NCBI GenBank assembly: GCA_016715075.1
Contig: JADKBK010000024.1
Location: 1-64,000 of the forward strand
DNA from: Bacteroidales bacterium
GTDB taxonomy: Bacteria; Bacteroidota; Bacteroidia; Bacteroidales; VadinHA17
DNA length: 64,000 nucleotides
Direction of reading: 5' to 3'
Under the pieces are notes generated by a model, which worked only from the letters and a program-made list of their open reading frames with translations, was not told where the DNA came from and did no database searches. Position 1 is the stretch's first letter. Each line of letters opens with the position of its first letter. Of this stretch, positions 45,981 to 55,669 are shown in pieces. Made by a program: the position numbers and the translations under genes.

Positions 45981-47051
45981 TTATGGTTTGAGCCCCGCCT
46001 CCCGGCGGGGCTTTCTTTTTACAATAATCCCGGTTGATACAAAAACCAGGAATACTCCGGAAACAATCCACGCCCACCAGTTGGTGGTTTTCGATTCAGC
46101 CCACATCTCGTACTTGTCAGTTACAAAAAAGTCAGATTTTACAGGCCAGAGAAGATTCCTGGTACTGTCAGGATAGCCGTTTGTTCCGGTAAGTTTGCCA
46201 GGCATAACTATTCTTTCTGAATAACTGATGAAATCAAACAGATATCGTTCCACAGCTCTATCAAGAGCTGAATCAGCTTCAGTTTTAAATTTAGCAGCAT
46301 ACTTCTCTCCTATGAATTCCTTAAGTATAACTCCGTTTTGCCATAGGCTGTCAAATTCCGCATCATTTTGCTCAATCGCTTTTACTATATGATCTTCATT
46401 AGCTTTAAGGGACGACAATGATAATCCGGGGTCTCTCTTTCCTTCAGTAAGCCTTGAAAATTCTGCAATCCATAGTGAGGCAATATTCTTTAAAGCCCAG
46501 TGATCGGTCTTTTTACTAATTGAATCGGAAAATGCTTTGTATTTGATACTGTCGGCACCATTCTCCTTATTGAATCTGATAAAATCCGGAGAATAGAAGT
46601 ATTTAAGTTCCTCTTCATTTAAAAAACCGGTGACAGGATATCCCTCCGATATTTGCCTGTCAATAATTTCCGAAAACCTGTATTCGGTGTTAAACCATCT
46701 GAATCTCTTGCTGAAATATGCCTTCCGGGGTATTTTCCCGTTTGTTGAGGAATCATTGTTATAAACTGAATTGATCTCATCAACATTTTCAAGGAGCTTC
46801 TCAGCCCGTTTGATCCACGTAGTATCCCCTTTGACGCCAACTTCCAGAGAATCTGTGATTTTCCAAGTATCGTCAAATGGGACCTGTATGTCAGACTTCT
46901 TAAGTCCTTTATTGCCGTAACGCATTACAATTTTTCTGGTCACAGATCCGTCAGGGTGAACGATATTAGTAACGATTGTGTCCGGTTCATCGCAGGAGAC
47001 AACAACCATTAGCATTAACAGTACAATACTTCTTATACTGATTCTTTTCAT
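45981..47051 (-). CDS. Hypothetical lipoprotein with C-terminal membrane helix
   Basis: This 356-residue protein has a lipoprotein-like signal peptide (RSIVLLMLMVVVSC). The first mature part, VTNIVHPDGSVTRKIVMRYG, reads as a beta domain. A long helical stretch follows (about residues 120-290), and a C-terminal membrane helix (WWAWIVSGVFLVFVSTGIIV) ends in a basic tail. Its start ATG overlaps the TGA of the frame continuing from the upstream sigma factor (ATGA at 47048-47051), so it is probably co-expressed with that sigma factor and could regulate it. No family recognised. Confidence 0.55.
   Translation of the reverse strand: MKRISIRSIVLLMLMVVVSCDEPDTIVTNIVHPDGSVTRKIVMRYGNKGLKKSDIQVPFDDTWKITDSLEVGVKGDTTWIKRAEKLLENVDEINSVYNNDSSTNGKIPRKAYFSKRFRWFNTEYRFSEIIDRQISEGYPVTGFLNEEELKYFYSPDFIRFNKENGADSIKYKAFSDSISKKTDHWALKNIASLWIAEFSRLTEGKRDPGLSLSSLKANEDHIVKAIEQNDAEFDSLWQNGVILKEFIGEKYAAKFKTEADSALDRAVERYLFDFISYSERIVMPGKLTGTNGYPDSTRNLLWPVKSDFFVTDKYEMWAESKTTNWWAWIVSGVFLVFVSTGIIVKRKPRREAGLKP
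45991..46020 (+). terminator. Terminator of the ECF sigma gene, embedded in a convergent CDS
   Basis: AGCCCCGCC (45991-45999) and GGCGGGGCT (46004-46012) form a perfect 9-bp stem with a 4-base loop, followed by TTCTTTTT. It lies inside the last codons (REAGLKP) of the convergent lipoprotein gene. Confidence 0.8.
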
Positions 47052-47095
47052 AGTCTGAATTTTATTTTTTTACCAATCATTTCTGACATCTTCTC

Positions 47096-47620
<525 letters not shown>

Positions 47621-47704
47621 AATCAGGTCCTCTTTGCATTATAGACGCGAAATCATCTCCAAGGTAAAAAACATATTGTAATTTTAGAAGAAAAACGTAC
47701 TATT

Positions 47705-48112
47705 ATGCAAAAGATCATAACCATCCGGACAGATAAGAAAAACGGATTATATGATATTACAGAAGAAGTTGTATCGCTGATAAAGGAAAGCGGCGTAATA
47801 ACCGGCATTGCTTCGGTATATGCAAGGGGGGCCACTGCTGCTATAATGATCCAGGAGAACTGGGATCAGTCAGTCCAGAATGATGTTTTAACACTTCTGA
47901 GGAAACTGGCGCCGTCCGGTATCTGGGAACATGACCGGCAGGATAATAACGGGGATGCACATCTGAAGGCCGGACTGATCGGAGCTTCCGAAACAATTCC
48001 CATTATCGGCAAAGAACCCGGTTTATCAACCTGGCAAAACATATTCCTTTGTGAATTTGATGGTCCAAGGGAGCGCAGGGAGGTAGTGGTAACAATAATC
48101 GGGGATCATTGA
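47705..48112 (+). CDS. YjbQ/UPF0047 family protein
   Basis: This 135-residue protein has the family pattern: NGLYDITEEVVSLIKESG, the core ARGATAAIMIQENWD, NDVLTLLRKLAP, and the motif HDRQDNNGDAHLKAGLIGAS with the conserved Asn and His, ending FDGPRERREVVVTIIG. Members have thiamine-phosphate-synthase-like activity in vitro and are named accordingly; the in vivo role is not settled. It is divergent from the damaged sigma gene and converges with queG. Confidence 0.88.
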   Translation: MQKIITIRTDKKNGLYDITEEVVSLIKESGVITGIASVYARGATAAIMIQENWDQSVQNDVLTLLRKLAPSGIWEHDRQDNNGDAHLKAGLIGASETIPIIGKEPGLSTWQNIFLCEFDGPRERREVVVTIIGDH

Positions 48113-48117
48113 TCATG

Positions 48118-48137
48118 AAATCAGTTTTCTGATTTTG
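48118..48137 (+). terminator. Weak terminator between yjbQ and queG
   Basis: AAATCAG (48118-48124) and CTGATTT (48129-48135) form a 7-bp AT-rich stem with a 4-base loop and a short T-tail, just past the yjbQ stop. Confidence 0.35.
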
Positions 48138-48140
48138 TGA

Positions 48141-49064
48141 CTAATGCAATATTTTCAATGAAGGTTTCATATTTTTTTCTTCCGACCGGAGTCCTGTTAA
48201 AGAGTTTTTAAACCTTTCCCCTGAAATATTACTCCATTCCACGGCTGTTAAGCCTGCCAGTTCTTCCTCAATCTGAAACTCAGGAACTTTGGTCGGCAAG
48301 GCATTGCAATTCCATGGGCAGACTTCCTGGCACTTATCGCATCCGTATATTCTTCCTTCAAGCAAAGGAATTATTTCTTCCGGAACGGGACCCCTGTTCT
48401 CTATGGTAAGATTTGCTATACACTTTCGGGCATCGATAGTACGATCTTCATTTATTGCTCCGGTAGGACACTGTTCAATACAGATCCTGCAGTTGCCGCA
48501 ATAATCTTTTGAGAAAGGTTCATCGTAATCAAGTTCAATATTTACTATCAGTATTCCGATGAAAAAGAATGAACCGATTTTTTTATTAATCACAACTGAA
48601 TGTTTTCCCTGCCAGCCAATTCCTGCTTCTACTGCCCAGGCTTTTTCAAGCAGGGGAGCGGTATCTGAGAAAGCACGTCCTTCAGCTTCGGGTGACACTG
48701 ACCTGACAAATTGTAACAGCTCATCCAGTCTTCTTTTAATAACCTCCTGATAAGACTCGCCATAGGCATATATGGAAAGCACCGGAACGCCGGGTTCTGT
48801 CTGTTGGTTTTCAGTATAGTAATTAATTCCTGTTACGATGAGGGACCTGGCTCCGGGAACAAGAAATTCAGGATTGAGTCTCTTTTCCATATCCCTGGAA
48901 AGATAAGTCATCCCGGCGTTCATTCCTGAGCTGCACCAGTTTTTAAGAATATCTTCCCGTTCTGTAAGAGCCCTTGCGGCGGTAATGCCACAGAGATCAA
49001 AGCCAAGATTTCTTGCTTTCTCTTTGATCAGAGATGAAAGGGTTCTATCATCTGAGGCTGACAT
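48141..49064 (-). CDS. queG: Epoxyqueuosine reductase
   Basis: This 307-residue cobalamin- and Fe-S-dependent enzyme carries out the last step of queuosine synthesis on tRNA. It shows LGFDLCGITAARALTERE and GARSLIVTGINYYT. The two ferredoxin-like cysteine clusters are CGNCRICIEQCPTGAI and CDKCQEVCPWNC. Length is close to the family's (about 310-370), somewhat short at the C-terminus. It sits 12 bases after the sufT-like gene, so it appears to be the last gene of the suf unit, whose clusters it needs. Confidence 0.9.
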   Translation of the reverse strand: MSASDDRTLSSLIKEKARNLGFDLCGITAARALTEREDILKNWCSSGMNAGMTYLSRDMEKRLNPEFLVPGARSLIVTGINYYTENQQTEPGVPVLSIYAYGESYQEVIKRRLDELLQFVRSVSPEAEGRAFSDTAPLLEKAWAVEAGIGWQGKHSVVINKKIGSFFFIGILIVNIELDYDEPFSKDYCGNCRICIEQCPTGAINEDRTIDARKCIANLTIENRGPVPEEIIPLLEGRIYGCDKCQEVCPWNCNALPTKVPEFQIEEELAGLTAVEWSNISGERFKNSLTGLRSEEKNMKPSLKILH

Positions 49065-49076
49065 ATTGTAAAGGAT

Positions 49077-49397
49077 TTAGAGGAATCCCAGTTCCAGTTT
49101 TGCCTCATCACTAAGCATACTTCTGTCCCACGGGGGGTTGAAAGTAAGCTTCAGGTCACACTCCTTAACGCCTCTGGTACCTCCCACCTTGTATTTTACC
49201 TCCTCAACAAGTTCCTCGGCCATCGGACAGTTAGGAGCTGTTAGGGTCATGGTTATATGGGCAATATGTTCCTCATCAAGGGTTATATCGTAAATCAATC
49301 CGAGATCATATATATTTACAGGGATCTCCGGATCAAATATACTTTTGAGAACATCTCCGATACGTGTTTCTATTTCAAGTTGTTCAGAAGGATCCAT
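49077..49397 (-). CDS. SufT-like DUF59/MIP18 Fe-S assembly protein
   Basis: The start is set at ATG 49397 (MDPSEQLEIE); a 26-codon upstream extension would run into the preceding gene. The 106-residue protein has the DUF59 core: VLKSIFDPEIPVNIYDLGL, IAHITMTLTAPNCPMAEEL with the conserved cysteine, and LKLTFNPPWDRSMLSDEAKL. The family helps mature Fe-S proteins and often accompanies suf genes. Its start shares one base (TAATG) with the stop of the membrane-protein gene upstream. Confidence 0.88.
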   Translation of the reverse strand: MDPSEQLEIETRIGDVLKSIFDPEIPVNIYDLGLIYDITLDEEHIAHITMTLTAPNCPMAEELVEEVKYKVGGTRGVKECDLKLTFNPPWDRSMLSDEAKLELGFL

Positions 49398-49999
49398 TAT
49401 CTTGATAGTTTTAAATTGTTCTTCATCTTCAAAATTTCTATTCTCAGCATGAGCAGTAATAGAATACTTACACATATAATTGCTCTGACCGAGTAGACAG
49501 TTGCCAGTGTACCCTTGCTTGAAAGAAGCGCCAGGGAGGGAGCAAGCAACATTCCTATCCAGACGGAGAAAGGTTCTGTGTTTTCCTTCGATTCGACCAG
49601 TCTCTTTACTACAGGGAAGTAGGCTATAACAAGTATTGCCTGCATAAGGATATTTGTTATCCGGTGGTTCTGGGTAAAGATCCAGAAAAAGAGGATCAGC
49701 AATACAGCAATCAGGCAGCCTCTGTCGAATCTGGTAAATTTTGAGCTCTTGTCACCGAACAGGAAGATTGCTACACAAACTGTAACAACATATACCAGGT
49801 CAACGGTATTCATTATATTATCAAGGAGTCCGTATCCCCCCTCCGACCTGTAGGTGATAAGACTCATAATGATAGCAATGGAAAAGAAGAGCCACATGGC
49901 CAGCGCCGGTTTGATCTCTTTCCTGACGAGCAGCAGAATATATCTTATCATAATGACAAGAGTGATTATTACAACTGCATAAATTGATAATTCCTTCAT
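49397..49999 (-). CDS. Polytopic membrane protein within the suf operon
   Basis: This 200-residue protein has about six hydrophobic segments: IYAVVIITLVIMIRYILLLV, ALAMWLFFSIAIIMSLIT, IMNTVDLVYVVTVCVAIFLF, LIAVLLILFFWIF, ILMQAILVIAYFPVV and AIICVSILLLLMLRIEIL. No family is recognised. It overlaps sufE by 4 bases (ATGA) and the sufT-like gene by 1 base, so it is tightly embedded. Why a membrane protein lies here is not clear from sequence. Confidence 0.65.
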   Translation of the reverse strand: MKELSIYAVVIITLVIMIRYILLLVRKEIKPALAMWLFFSIAIIMSLITYRSEGGYGLLDNIMNTVDLVYVVTVCVAIFLFGDKSSKFTRFDRGCLIAVLLILFFWIFTQNHRITNILMQAILVIAYFPVVKRLVESKENTEPFSVWIGMLLAPSLALLSSKGTLATVYSVRAIICVSILLLLMLRIEILKMKNNLKLSR

Positions 50000-50436
50000 T
50001 TACCTATTGAATTATACTTTCCCTTAGCATTATAAGCCATTGAATACAGCTTCATCTGTCGTACCATTGAGAGCAAACCGTTTGAACGTGTCGGAGAGAG
50101 GTTCTGCCTGAGTCCGATTTTCTCGATAAAGTAGAGATCAGCGGAAATTATCTCCTCAGGGCTCCTTCCGGAAAGAACTTTAATGAGAAGGGCTACAATA
50201 CCCCGTGTAATAATCGCATCACTGTCAGCTGTAAAATTTATTATGTTACCGTCAAAATCAGGATGCAGCCATACCTTTGACTGGCATCCCTCAATAAGGA
50301 AATCTTTCACCTTATACTTAGGATCTATTACCGGCAGTTCCTTTCCCAGATCAATAAGCAGGTTATACTTATCCATCCAGTCATCAAAAAGCGCAAACTC
50401 TTCTATAATTTTATCCTGTACTTCGTTAATTGTCAT
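49996..50436 (-). CDS. sufE: SufE cysteine-desulfurase-associated protein
   Basis: This 146-residue protein has the SufE motif LIEGCQSKVWLHPDFDG, whose cysteine accepts sulfur from SufS. ADSDAIITRGIVALLIKVLSG and GLRQNLSPTRSNGLLSMVR are the other family hallmarks. It passes persulfide sulfur to the SufBCD scaffold. It follows sufS by 9 bases and overlaps the membrane-protein gene by 4 bases. Confidence 0.93.
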   Translation of the reverse strand: MTINEVQDKIIEEFALFDDWMDKYNLLIDLGKELPVIDPKYKVKDFLIEGCQSKVWLHPDFDGNIINFTADSDAIITRGIVALLIKVLSGRSPEEIISADLYFIEKIGLRQNLSPTRSNGLLSMVRQMKLYSMAYNAKGKYNSIGK

Positions 50437-50445
50437 ATAATCTCT

Positions 50446-51663
50446 TTATGCAAACATTTTAATTACCTTTTCAATTCCTGCAGCCAGAGTGTCGATCTCC
50501 TGGTTTGTATTATAGAAGCAGAGGGAAGCTCTGACCGTTCCGTCAATACCATATCGTTTCATTACAGGCTGTGCACAATGGGTCCCCGTCCGTACAGCGA
50601 TACCCATCTTGTCGAGTATCATCCCAGTATCATATTGATGAATGCCTTCAAGTAAAAAGGAAATTGTAGAAATCTTCCTTGCAGAATTTCCATATATTTT
50701 CAATCCTTTTATAGACAAAAGCCGCTCAGTGGCATAGGAGAGCAGTTCTTTTTCGCGTTGTTCTATATAGTTTCTGCCAATGGAGGTCACATAGCCGAGT
50801 GCAGTGGCAAGTCCGATAGCAGCAGGATAATCTGTTGTTCCGGCTTCAAATTTAAATGGCAGTTCATTATACGTGGTTTTCTCAAAAGTCACCTGGTCAA
50901 CCATATCGCCTCCACCCTGAAACGGAGGTAATTCAGATAGCCATTTCTCTTTTCCATAGAGACAGCCGATCCCGTTAGGTCCATAAACCTTGTGTCCTGA
51001 AAAAACATAAAAATCGCAATCCATTTCCCTCACATCTACCACTCCGTGCTGAATTCCCTGTGCACCGTCAATCATTACCGGAATGTTAAGGGTATGTGCT
51101 GCAGCAATTATTTCATTTACAGGAAGCACAGTACCAATTGCATTGGACACCTGTGTGATTGAAACAAGTTTAGTCCTGGATGACAGTAGCCTGAGGTACT
51201 CCTCAAAAATTATATCCCCGTTATCGTCAACAGGAATGACCTTAATAATGGCTCCCTTTCTTTCGCACATCATCTGCCACGGGACAATGTTTGCATGATG
51301 CTCCAGGTGGCTAAGGATTATTTCATCTCCCTTATTTACAAATCTTTCACCAATAGAAAATGCCAAACCATTTATCGATCCTGTTGTACCAGAGGTAAAA
51401 ACAACCTCTTCTCTTTTTTCTGCATTTATAAATGACCGGACTGTTTCCCGTGAGTTTTCATATGCTTCAGATGCTATGTCACTTAAATGATGAACACCCC
51501 TGTGAATATTTGCATTATATGACAAATAGACATCGGCAAGGGCATCAATCACCACCCGGGGCTTCTGGGTTGTGGCTCCATTATCAAGATAAACGAGGGG
51601 TTTATCGTAGACTCTCCTGCCAAGAATAGGGAAATCGGCTCTTATCTCATCTATATTTTTCAC
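50446..51663 (-). CDS. sufS: Cysteine desulfurase SufS
   Basis: This 405-residue PLP enzyme takes sulfur from cysteine for Fe-S clusters. The PLP lysine is in FYVFSGHKVYGPNGIGCLYG. The His in LSHLEHHANIVPWQ and the catalytic cysteine in VRTGTHCAQPVMKRYG match group II desulfurases. The N-terminus (IRADFPILGRRVYDKPLVYLD in pieces) is also typical. It lies between sufD (11 bases away) and sufE. Confidence 0.96.
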   Translation of the reverse strand: MKNIDEIRADFPILGRRVYDKPLVYLDNGATTQKPRVVIDALADVYLSYNANIHRGVHHLSDIASEAYENSRETVRSFINAEKREEVVFTSGTTGSINGLAFSIGERFVNKGDEIILSHLEHHANIVPWQMMCERKGAIIKVIPVDDNGDIIFEEYLRLLSSRTKLVSITQVSNAIGTVLPVNEIIAAAHTLNIPVMIDGAQGIQHGVVDVREMDCDFYVFSGHKVYGPNGIGCLYGKEKWLSELPPFQGGGDMVDQVTFEKTTYNELPFKFEAGTTDYPAAIGLATALGYVTSIGRNYIEQREKELLSYATERLLSIKGLKIYGNSARKISTISFLLEGIHQYDTGMILDKMGIAVRTGTHCAQPVMKRYGIDGTVRASLCFYNTNQEIDTLAAGIEKVIKMFA

Positions 51664-51674
51664 CTGTTTTCAGA

Positions 51675-53033
51675 TTATCCGCACTTGACCATACAACTTG
51701 CGCACCTCGAGAGTTCTCCCCTAAGGCGTTGCATCACGAGATTATCCATTCTGTCGCGGAGCGGCTCAATTTTTATATTCTGTATTACCTCATGTGCAAA
51801 TCCGAACATCAGCATAAGCCTGGCTTCCCGTTTATTTATTCCGCGTGACTGAAGGTAGAAGAGGGCATCACCGTCGAGCTGTCCCACAGTGGCTCCATGG
51901 CTGCATTTTACATCATCGGCATATATTTCCAGCTGTGGCTTGGTGTCCATCTTTGCGTCATCGGTAAGGAGGATATTGTTATTCTTCTGGTAAGCCAGGG
52001 TACCCTGGGCATCAGGTCTTACATATATCCTGCCATTGAATGTTCCCGTTGACATGTCATCAAGGACTCCTTTAAACAGCTGGTTACTGGTACAGTGAGG
52101 GAAAGCATGATCAACATTTACAAAATTATCAACGTGCTGCCACTTATCAGCAAGAAAAAGTCCGAAAGAATGGCTTTCAGCTCCTTCTCCTCCGAGATAA
52201 TGATAGGTACTGTTACGAATCAAACCTCCGTGAAGGGTCATATTATTCGAGGATGCAACGGAGTTTCTCTCCTGATGAATAAATGTATGAGTTATCTTGC
52301 AGGCAGCATTATGCTCATTTTGCACTCTGATTATGTCAAAATGTGCATCTTCCCCAACAAAAATCTCAGTAACAGCATTTGTCAGGAATTTTTTGGGAGA
52401 GAGAGTATGGTCGCAAATGATGATCGAGAATTCAGCTCTTTTTTCCACAATTATAAGGTTTCTGTGCTGACTGAATGAGTCCACTTCGGCCTGTACAAGA
52501 TTTACGACCTGAACAGGTTTTGAAAGGATTACTCCTTCGGGCACATAAACAAATATCCCATCTGATGCCATCGCAGTGTTAAGATGAACAAGACCATCTG
52601 TATCAGTATGGGCATATTTCCCGTAATGTTTTTCAATTATTTCAGGGAACTTTTTTGCAGCTGCATTAAGGCTTCCAATCCAGACTCCGCTGGGCAGCTG
52701 TCTCAGCTTTTCGTTAATTGTGGGATAAAAACCATTCAGAAGAACGATGCCATGTGTATCCATATCTGAAATATCGCACCTGAACTCTTCTGCTTTTTCA
52801 AAATCTGCAGCATCCGGGATAAAATAACTGGCATAATCGTGGTCAAAAAAAAGGCTGAGGTTGGTGTATTTATAAGCCTCATCTTTTTTTGTGGGTATAC
52901 CCAGTTCACTGAATCTTCCGAAAGCTTCCTCCCTGAATGAATTCAGATATGGAGCAGAGTTATCTGAAATCTTATCAATATTATCGTGATAAAGCTTCAG
53001 GTATTTTTCAGTTGTTTCAGATTTACCGTTCAT
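51675..53033 (-). CDS. sufD: Fe-S assembly protein SufD
   Basis: This 452-residue SufB/SufD-family protein has the right-handed beta-helix core (NLIIVEKRAEFSIIICDH, VASSNNMTLHGGLIRNSTYH) and the C-terminal signature DVKCSHGATVGQLDGDALFY and LRGELSRCASCMVKCG. It is shorter than SufB and lacks its N-terminal extension. SufD works in the SufBC2D scaffold complex. Its start overlaps the sufC stop by 4 bases (ATGA). Confidence 0.94.
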   Translation of the reverse strand: MNGKSETTEKYLKLYHDNIDKISDNSAPYLNSFREEAFGRFSELGIPTKKDEAYKYTNLSLFFDHDYASYFIPDAADFEKAEEFRCDISDMDTHGIVLLNGFYPTINEKLRQLPSGVWIGSLNAAAKKFPEIIEKHYGKYAHTDTDGLVHLNTAMASDGIFVYVPEGVILSKPVQVVNLVQAEVDSFSQHRNLIIVEKRAEFSIIICDHTLSPKKFLTNAVTEIFVGEDAHFDIIRVQNEHNAACKITHTFIHQERNSVASSNNMTLHGGLIRNSTYHYLGGEGAESHSFGLFLADKWQHVDNFVNVDHAFPHCTSNQLFKGVLDDMSTGTFNGRIYVRPDAQGTLAYQKNNNILLTDDAKMDTKPQLEIYADDVKCSHGATVGQLDGDALFYLQSRGINKREARLMLMFGFAHEVIQNIKIEPLRDRMDNLVMQRLRGELSRCASCMVKCG

Positions 53034-53794
53034 GCAAGTATACTATTTTCCACCTCTTTCTTGATCCAGTCATATCCTTTTTCTTCGAGTTCAAGGGCCA
53101 GTTCCTTACCGGCGGTTTTAACTATCCGTCCGTCGTACAGAACATGAACAACATCCGGAACTATATAATCAAGCAGTCTCTGGTAATGGGTAATTACTAT
53201 AAATGAATTATCAGGGCGTTTGATCTTATTAACTCCGTTTGCGACGATCCGAAGAGCATCAATATCGAGGCCTGAATCGGTTTCATCGAGAATAGCAAGT
53301 CTAGGTTCCAGCATTGCCATCTGGAATATCTCATTCTTCTTCTTTTCCCCGCCAGAAAAGCCTTCATTGACAGATCTGTTGGCAAGCTTGGAATCGATCT
53401 CAACCATCTCTTTCTTCTCACGCATTAACTTCAGGAAGTCGGATGCAGAGAGAGGATCCAGACCTTTATGTTTCCGGTGCTCGTTTACAGCTGTCTTCAT
53501 GAAATTAACCATACTGACTCCGGGGATCTCTATAGGGTACTGAAATCCAAGGAAGATACCCTCTTTGGCTCTTTCTTCAGGGCTCATTGAAAGCAGATCC
53601 TTACCAAGGTAGGTAACTGTTCCTTCAGTCACCTCAACAAATTCCCTCCCAGCAAGAACCGCAGCAAGAGTGCTTTTGCCTGATCCGTTCGGACCCATGA
53701 TCGCATGGATTTCACCTGGTTTAACTTTAAGACTAATACCCTTTAAGATGTTCTTCCCACTTATTGTGGCTTTCAAATTATTTATGACCAACAT
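53030..53794 (-). CDS. sufC: Fe-S assembly ATPase SufC
   Basis: This 254-residue ABC-type ATPase has Walker A GPNGSGKSTLAAVLAG, the SufC-type signature GFSGGEKKKNEIFQMA, Walker B RLAILDETDSGLD, and the H-loop VITHYQRLLDYI. It drives the SufBC2D scaffold in the cytosol and is not a transporter. It is 31 bases downstream of sufB and overlaps sufD by 4 bases. Confidence 0.97.
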   Translation of the reverse strand: MLVINNLKATISGKNILKGISLKVKPGEIHAIMGPNGSGKSTLAAVLAGREFVEVTEGTVTYLGKDLLSMSPEERAKEGIFLGFQYPIEIPGVSMVNFMKTAVNEHRKHKGLDPLSASDFLKLMREKKEMVEIDSKLANRSVNEGFSGGEKKKNEIFQMAMLEPRLAILDETDSGLDIDALRIVANGVNKIKRPDNSFIVITHYQRLLDYIVPDVVHVLYDGRIVKTAGKELALELEEKGYDWIKKEVENSILA

Positions 53795-53825
53795 GATAAA
53801 ATATTATTCTAAAAAAATTTCAATA

Positions 53826-55274
53826 TCAACCTATACTGCCTTCCAGGCTTATCTGAAGCAGCTTCTGTGCTTCTACAGCAAACTCCATGGGCAGTTTATT
53901 AATTACTTCACGTGCATAACCATTAACAATCAGACCTATTGCGTCTTCTGTTGAGATACCTCTCTGATTGCAATAAAATATCTGATCTTCTCCGATCTTG
54001 GATGTTGTTGCTTCATGTTCAACAATGGCGGTCTGATTGTCAACCTCCAGGTATGGAAATGTGTGAGCACCGCATTTGTCGCCAAGGAGTAATGAATCGC
54101 ACTGGGAATAATTCCTTGCATTCGTCGCATTCCTGAGAACTTTTACGAGTCCGCGGTAGCTGTTCTGTCCTTTCCCTGCTGAGATACCTTTAGAGACAAT
54201 TGTACTCTTTGTATTTTTACCTATATGGATCATCTTTGTACCTGTATCGGCCTGCTGGTGATTATTTGTAACAGCAACTGAATAAAATTCGCCGGTGGAA
54301 TTATCTCCCCGAAGGATACATGAGGGGTATTTCCAGGTAATAGCCGATCCTGTTTCAATCTGCGTCCAGGAGATCTTGGAGTTTTCGCCTTTGCACAATC
54401 CTCTCTTGGTAACAAAATTGAAGACACCGCCCAACCCATCCTTGTTACCCGGATACCAGTTCTGAACGGTAGAATATTTAACCTCAGCACTTTTCTCAGC
54501 TATAATCTCAACTATTGCAGCATGAAGCTGATTCTCATCCCTTGAAGGCGCTGTGCAGCCCTCCAGATAGCTGACATAGCTTTCTTCATCAGCAATAAGC
54601 AGTGTCCTCTCAAACTGACCCGTATTGGCAGAGTTTATCCTGAAATAAGTTGACAGCTCCATCGGGCACCTTACACCTTTCGGGATATAACAGAATGAAC
54701 CATCACTGAATACAGCTGAATTAAGACTTGCAAAAAAGTTATCCGTATAGGGAACCACAGATCCCATATACCTTCTTACAAGGTCGGGATATTCCTTTAC
54801 TGCATCACTGAATGAGCAGAATATGATCCCCATTTCAGCCAGTGTCTCTTTGAAAGTTGTTTTAACCGACACACTGTCAATAACAGCATCTACGGCCACC
54901 CCTGAGAGATGTTTTTGCTCCTCGAGAGGGATCCCCAGCTTATCGAATGTCTTTTTCAGCTCCGGATCAATATCATCTAAACTATTGAGTGTTTTCCTCT
55001 GTTTGGGAGCTGCATAAAAGATTATCTCATTGTAGTCTATCGGCGGAATCTTAAGATTAGGCCATTTTGGCATTTTCATCGTAAGCCAGTGACGATATGC
55101 CTTCAGCCTGAATTCCAACAGCCAGTCAGGTTCATTCTTTTTTGAAGAAATAATCCTGACAACATCCTCACTAAGACCCTTGGGAATCCGTTCCATCTCA
55201 ATGTCGGAATAGAAACCATACTTATATTCGCCTGATGTAACTTCACTTAATATTTTATCCTGAGCTTTCTCCAT
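53826..55274 (-). CDS. sufB: Fe-S assembly scaffold SufB
   Basis: The start is set at ATG 55274 (MEKAQDKILSE); a start five codons upstream is possible. This scaffold of 482 residues shows MGIIFCSFSDAVKEYPDLVR, GSFCYIPKGVRCPMELSTY, the core SYLEGCTAPSRDENQLHAAI, and the conserved GDKCGAHTFPYLEVDN with EHEATTSKIGEDQIFYCNQRG in pieces. It heads the sufBCDSE operon on the minus strand. Confidence 0.97.
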   Translation of the reverse strand: MEKAQDKILSEVTSGEYKYGFYSDIEMERIPKGLSEDVVRIISSKKNEPDWLLEFRLKAYRHWLTMKMPKWPNLKIPPIDYNEIIFYAAPKQRKTLNSLDDIDPELKKTFDKLGIPLEEQKHLSGVAVDAVIDSVSVKTTFKETLAEMGIIFCSFSDAVKEYPDLVRRYMGSVVPYTDNFFASLNSAVFSDGSFCYIPKGVRCPMELSTYFRINSANTGQFERTLLIADEESYVSYLEGCTAPSRDENQLHAAIVEIIAEKSAEVKYSTVQNWYPGNKDGLGGVFNFVTKRGLCKGENSKISWTQIETGSAITWKYPSCILRGDNSTGEFYSVAVTNNHQQADTGTKMIHIGKNTKSTIVSKGISAGKGQNSYRGLVKVLRNATNARNYSQCDSLLLGDKCGAHTFPYLEVDNQTAIVEHEATTSKIGEDQIFYCNQRGISTEDAIGLIVNGYAREVINKLPMEFAVEAQKLLQISLEGSIG

Positions 55275-55669
55275 AATCTTCAGTTTCAACAGCTCTCGCT
55301 CGTTTACAGTATAAACAAGTTGAAAATAAAAAAGTTATTCCTCATATTGGTTTTCTTTCCTATGAACTGTAATTGCTAAGACCCTGTTAATTATATTTAA
55401 TCTAAATAAAAACGCAAAAATAGGAAAAATATAGGATTTTTAACAGGATAAGAGCTGAAAAGTGATATCCTAAAAGTTCAAATTCAATAAAAAAAATAAT
55501 GCAGGCCAGGAATACCACCTGTTTGTATCGCTGTTAATGAGGTTCCATGACGTAAAATCCTTAACTTTGGTCATAATTGGAACACTTGGTACAGTCGGTT
55601 GTTTTAAATATTTACTCAGTGACTTTTGTGCCCTTGCACCTTAATATTTTGTCAAACACTGGATTAATT
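55275..55669. other. 395-bp divergent promoter region of sufB and the MuiA-like gene
   Basis: Two exact TAnnTTTG boxes point outward: TATTTTTG on the minus strand at 55415-55422 and TAACTTTG on the plus strand at 55562-55569. Neither has a clear TTG partner at 19-21 bases. No IscR- or Fur-like operator is recognisable by eye. Confidence 0.35.
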
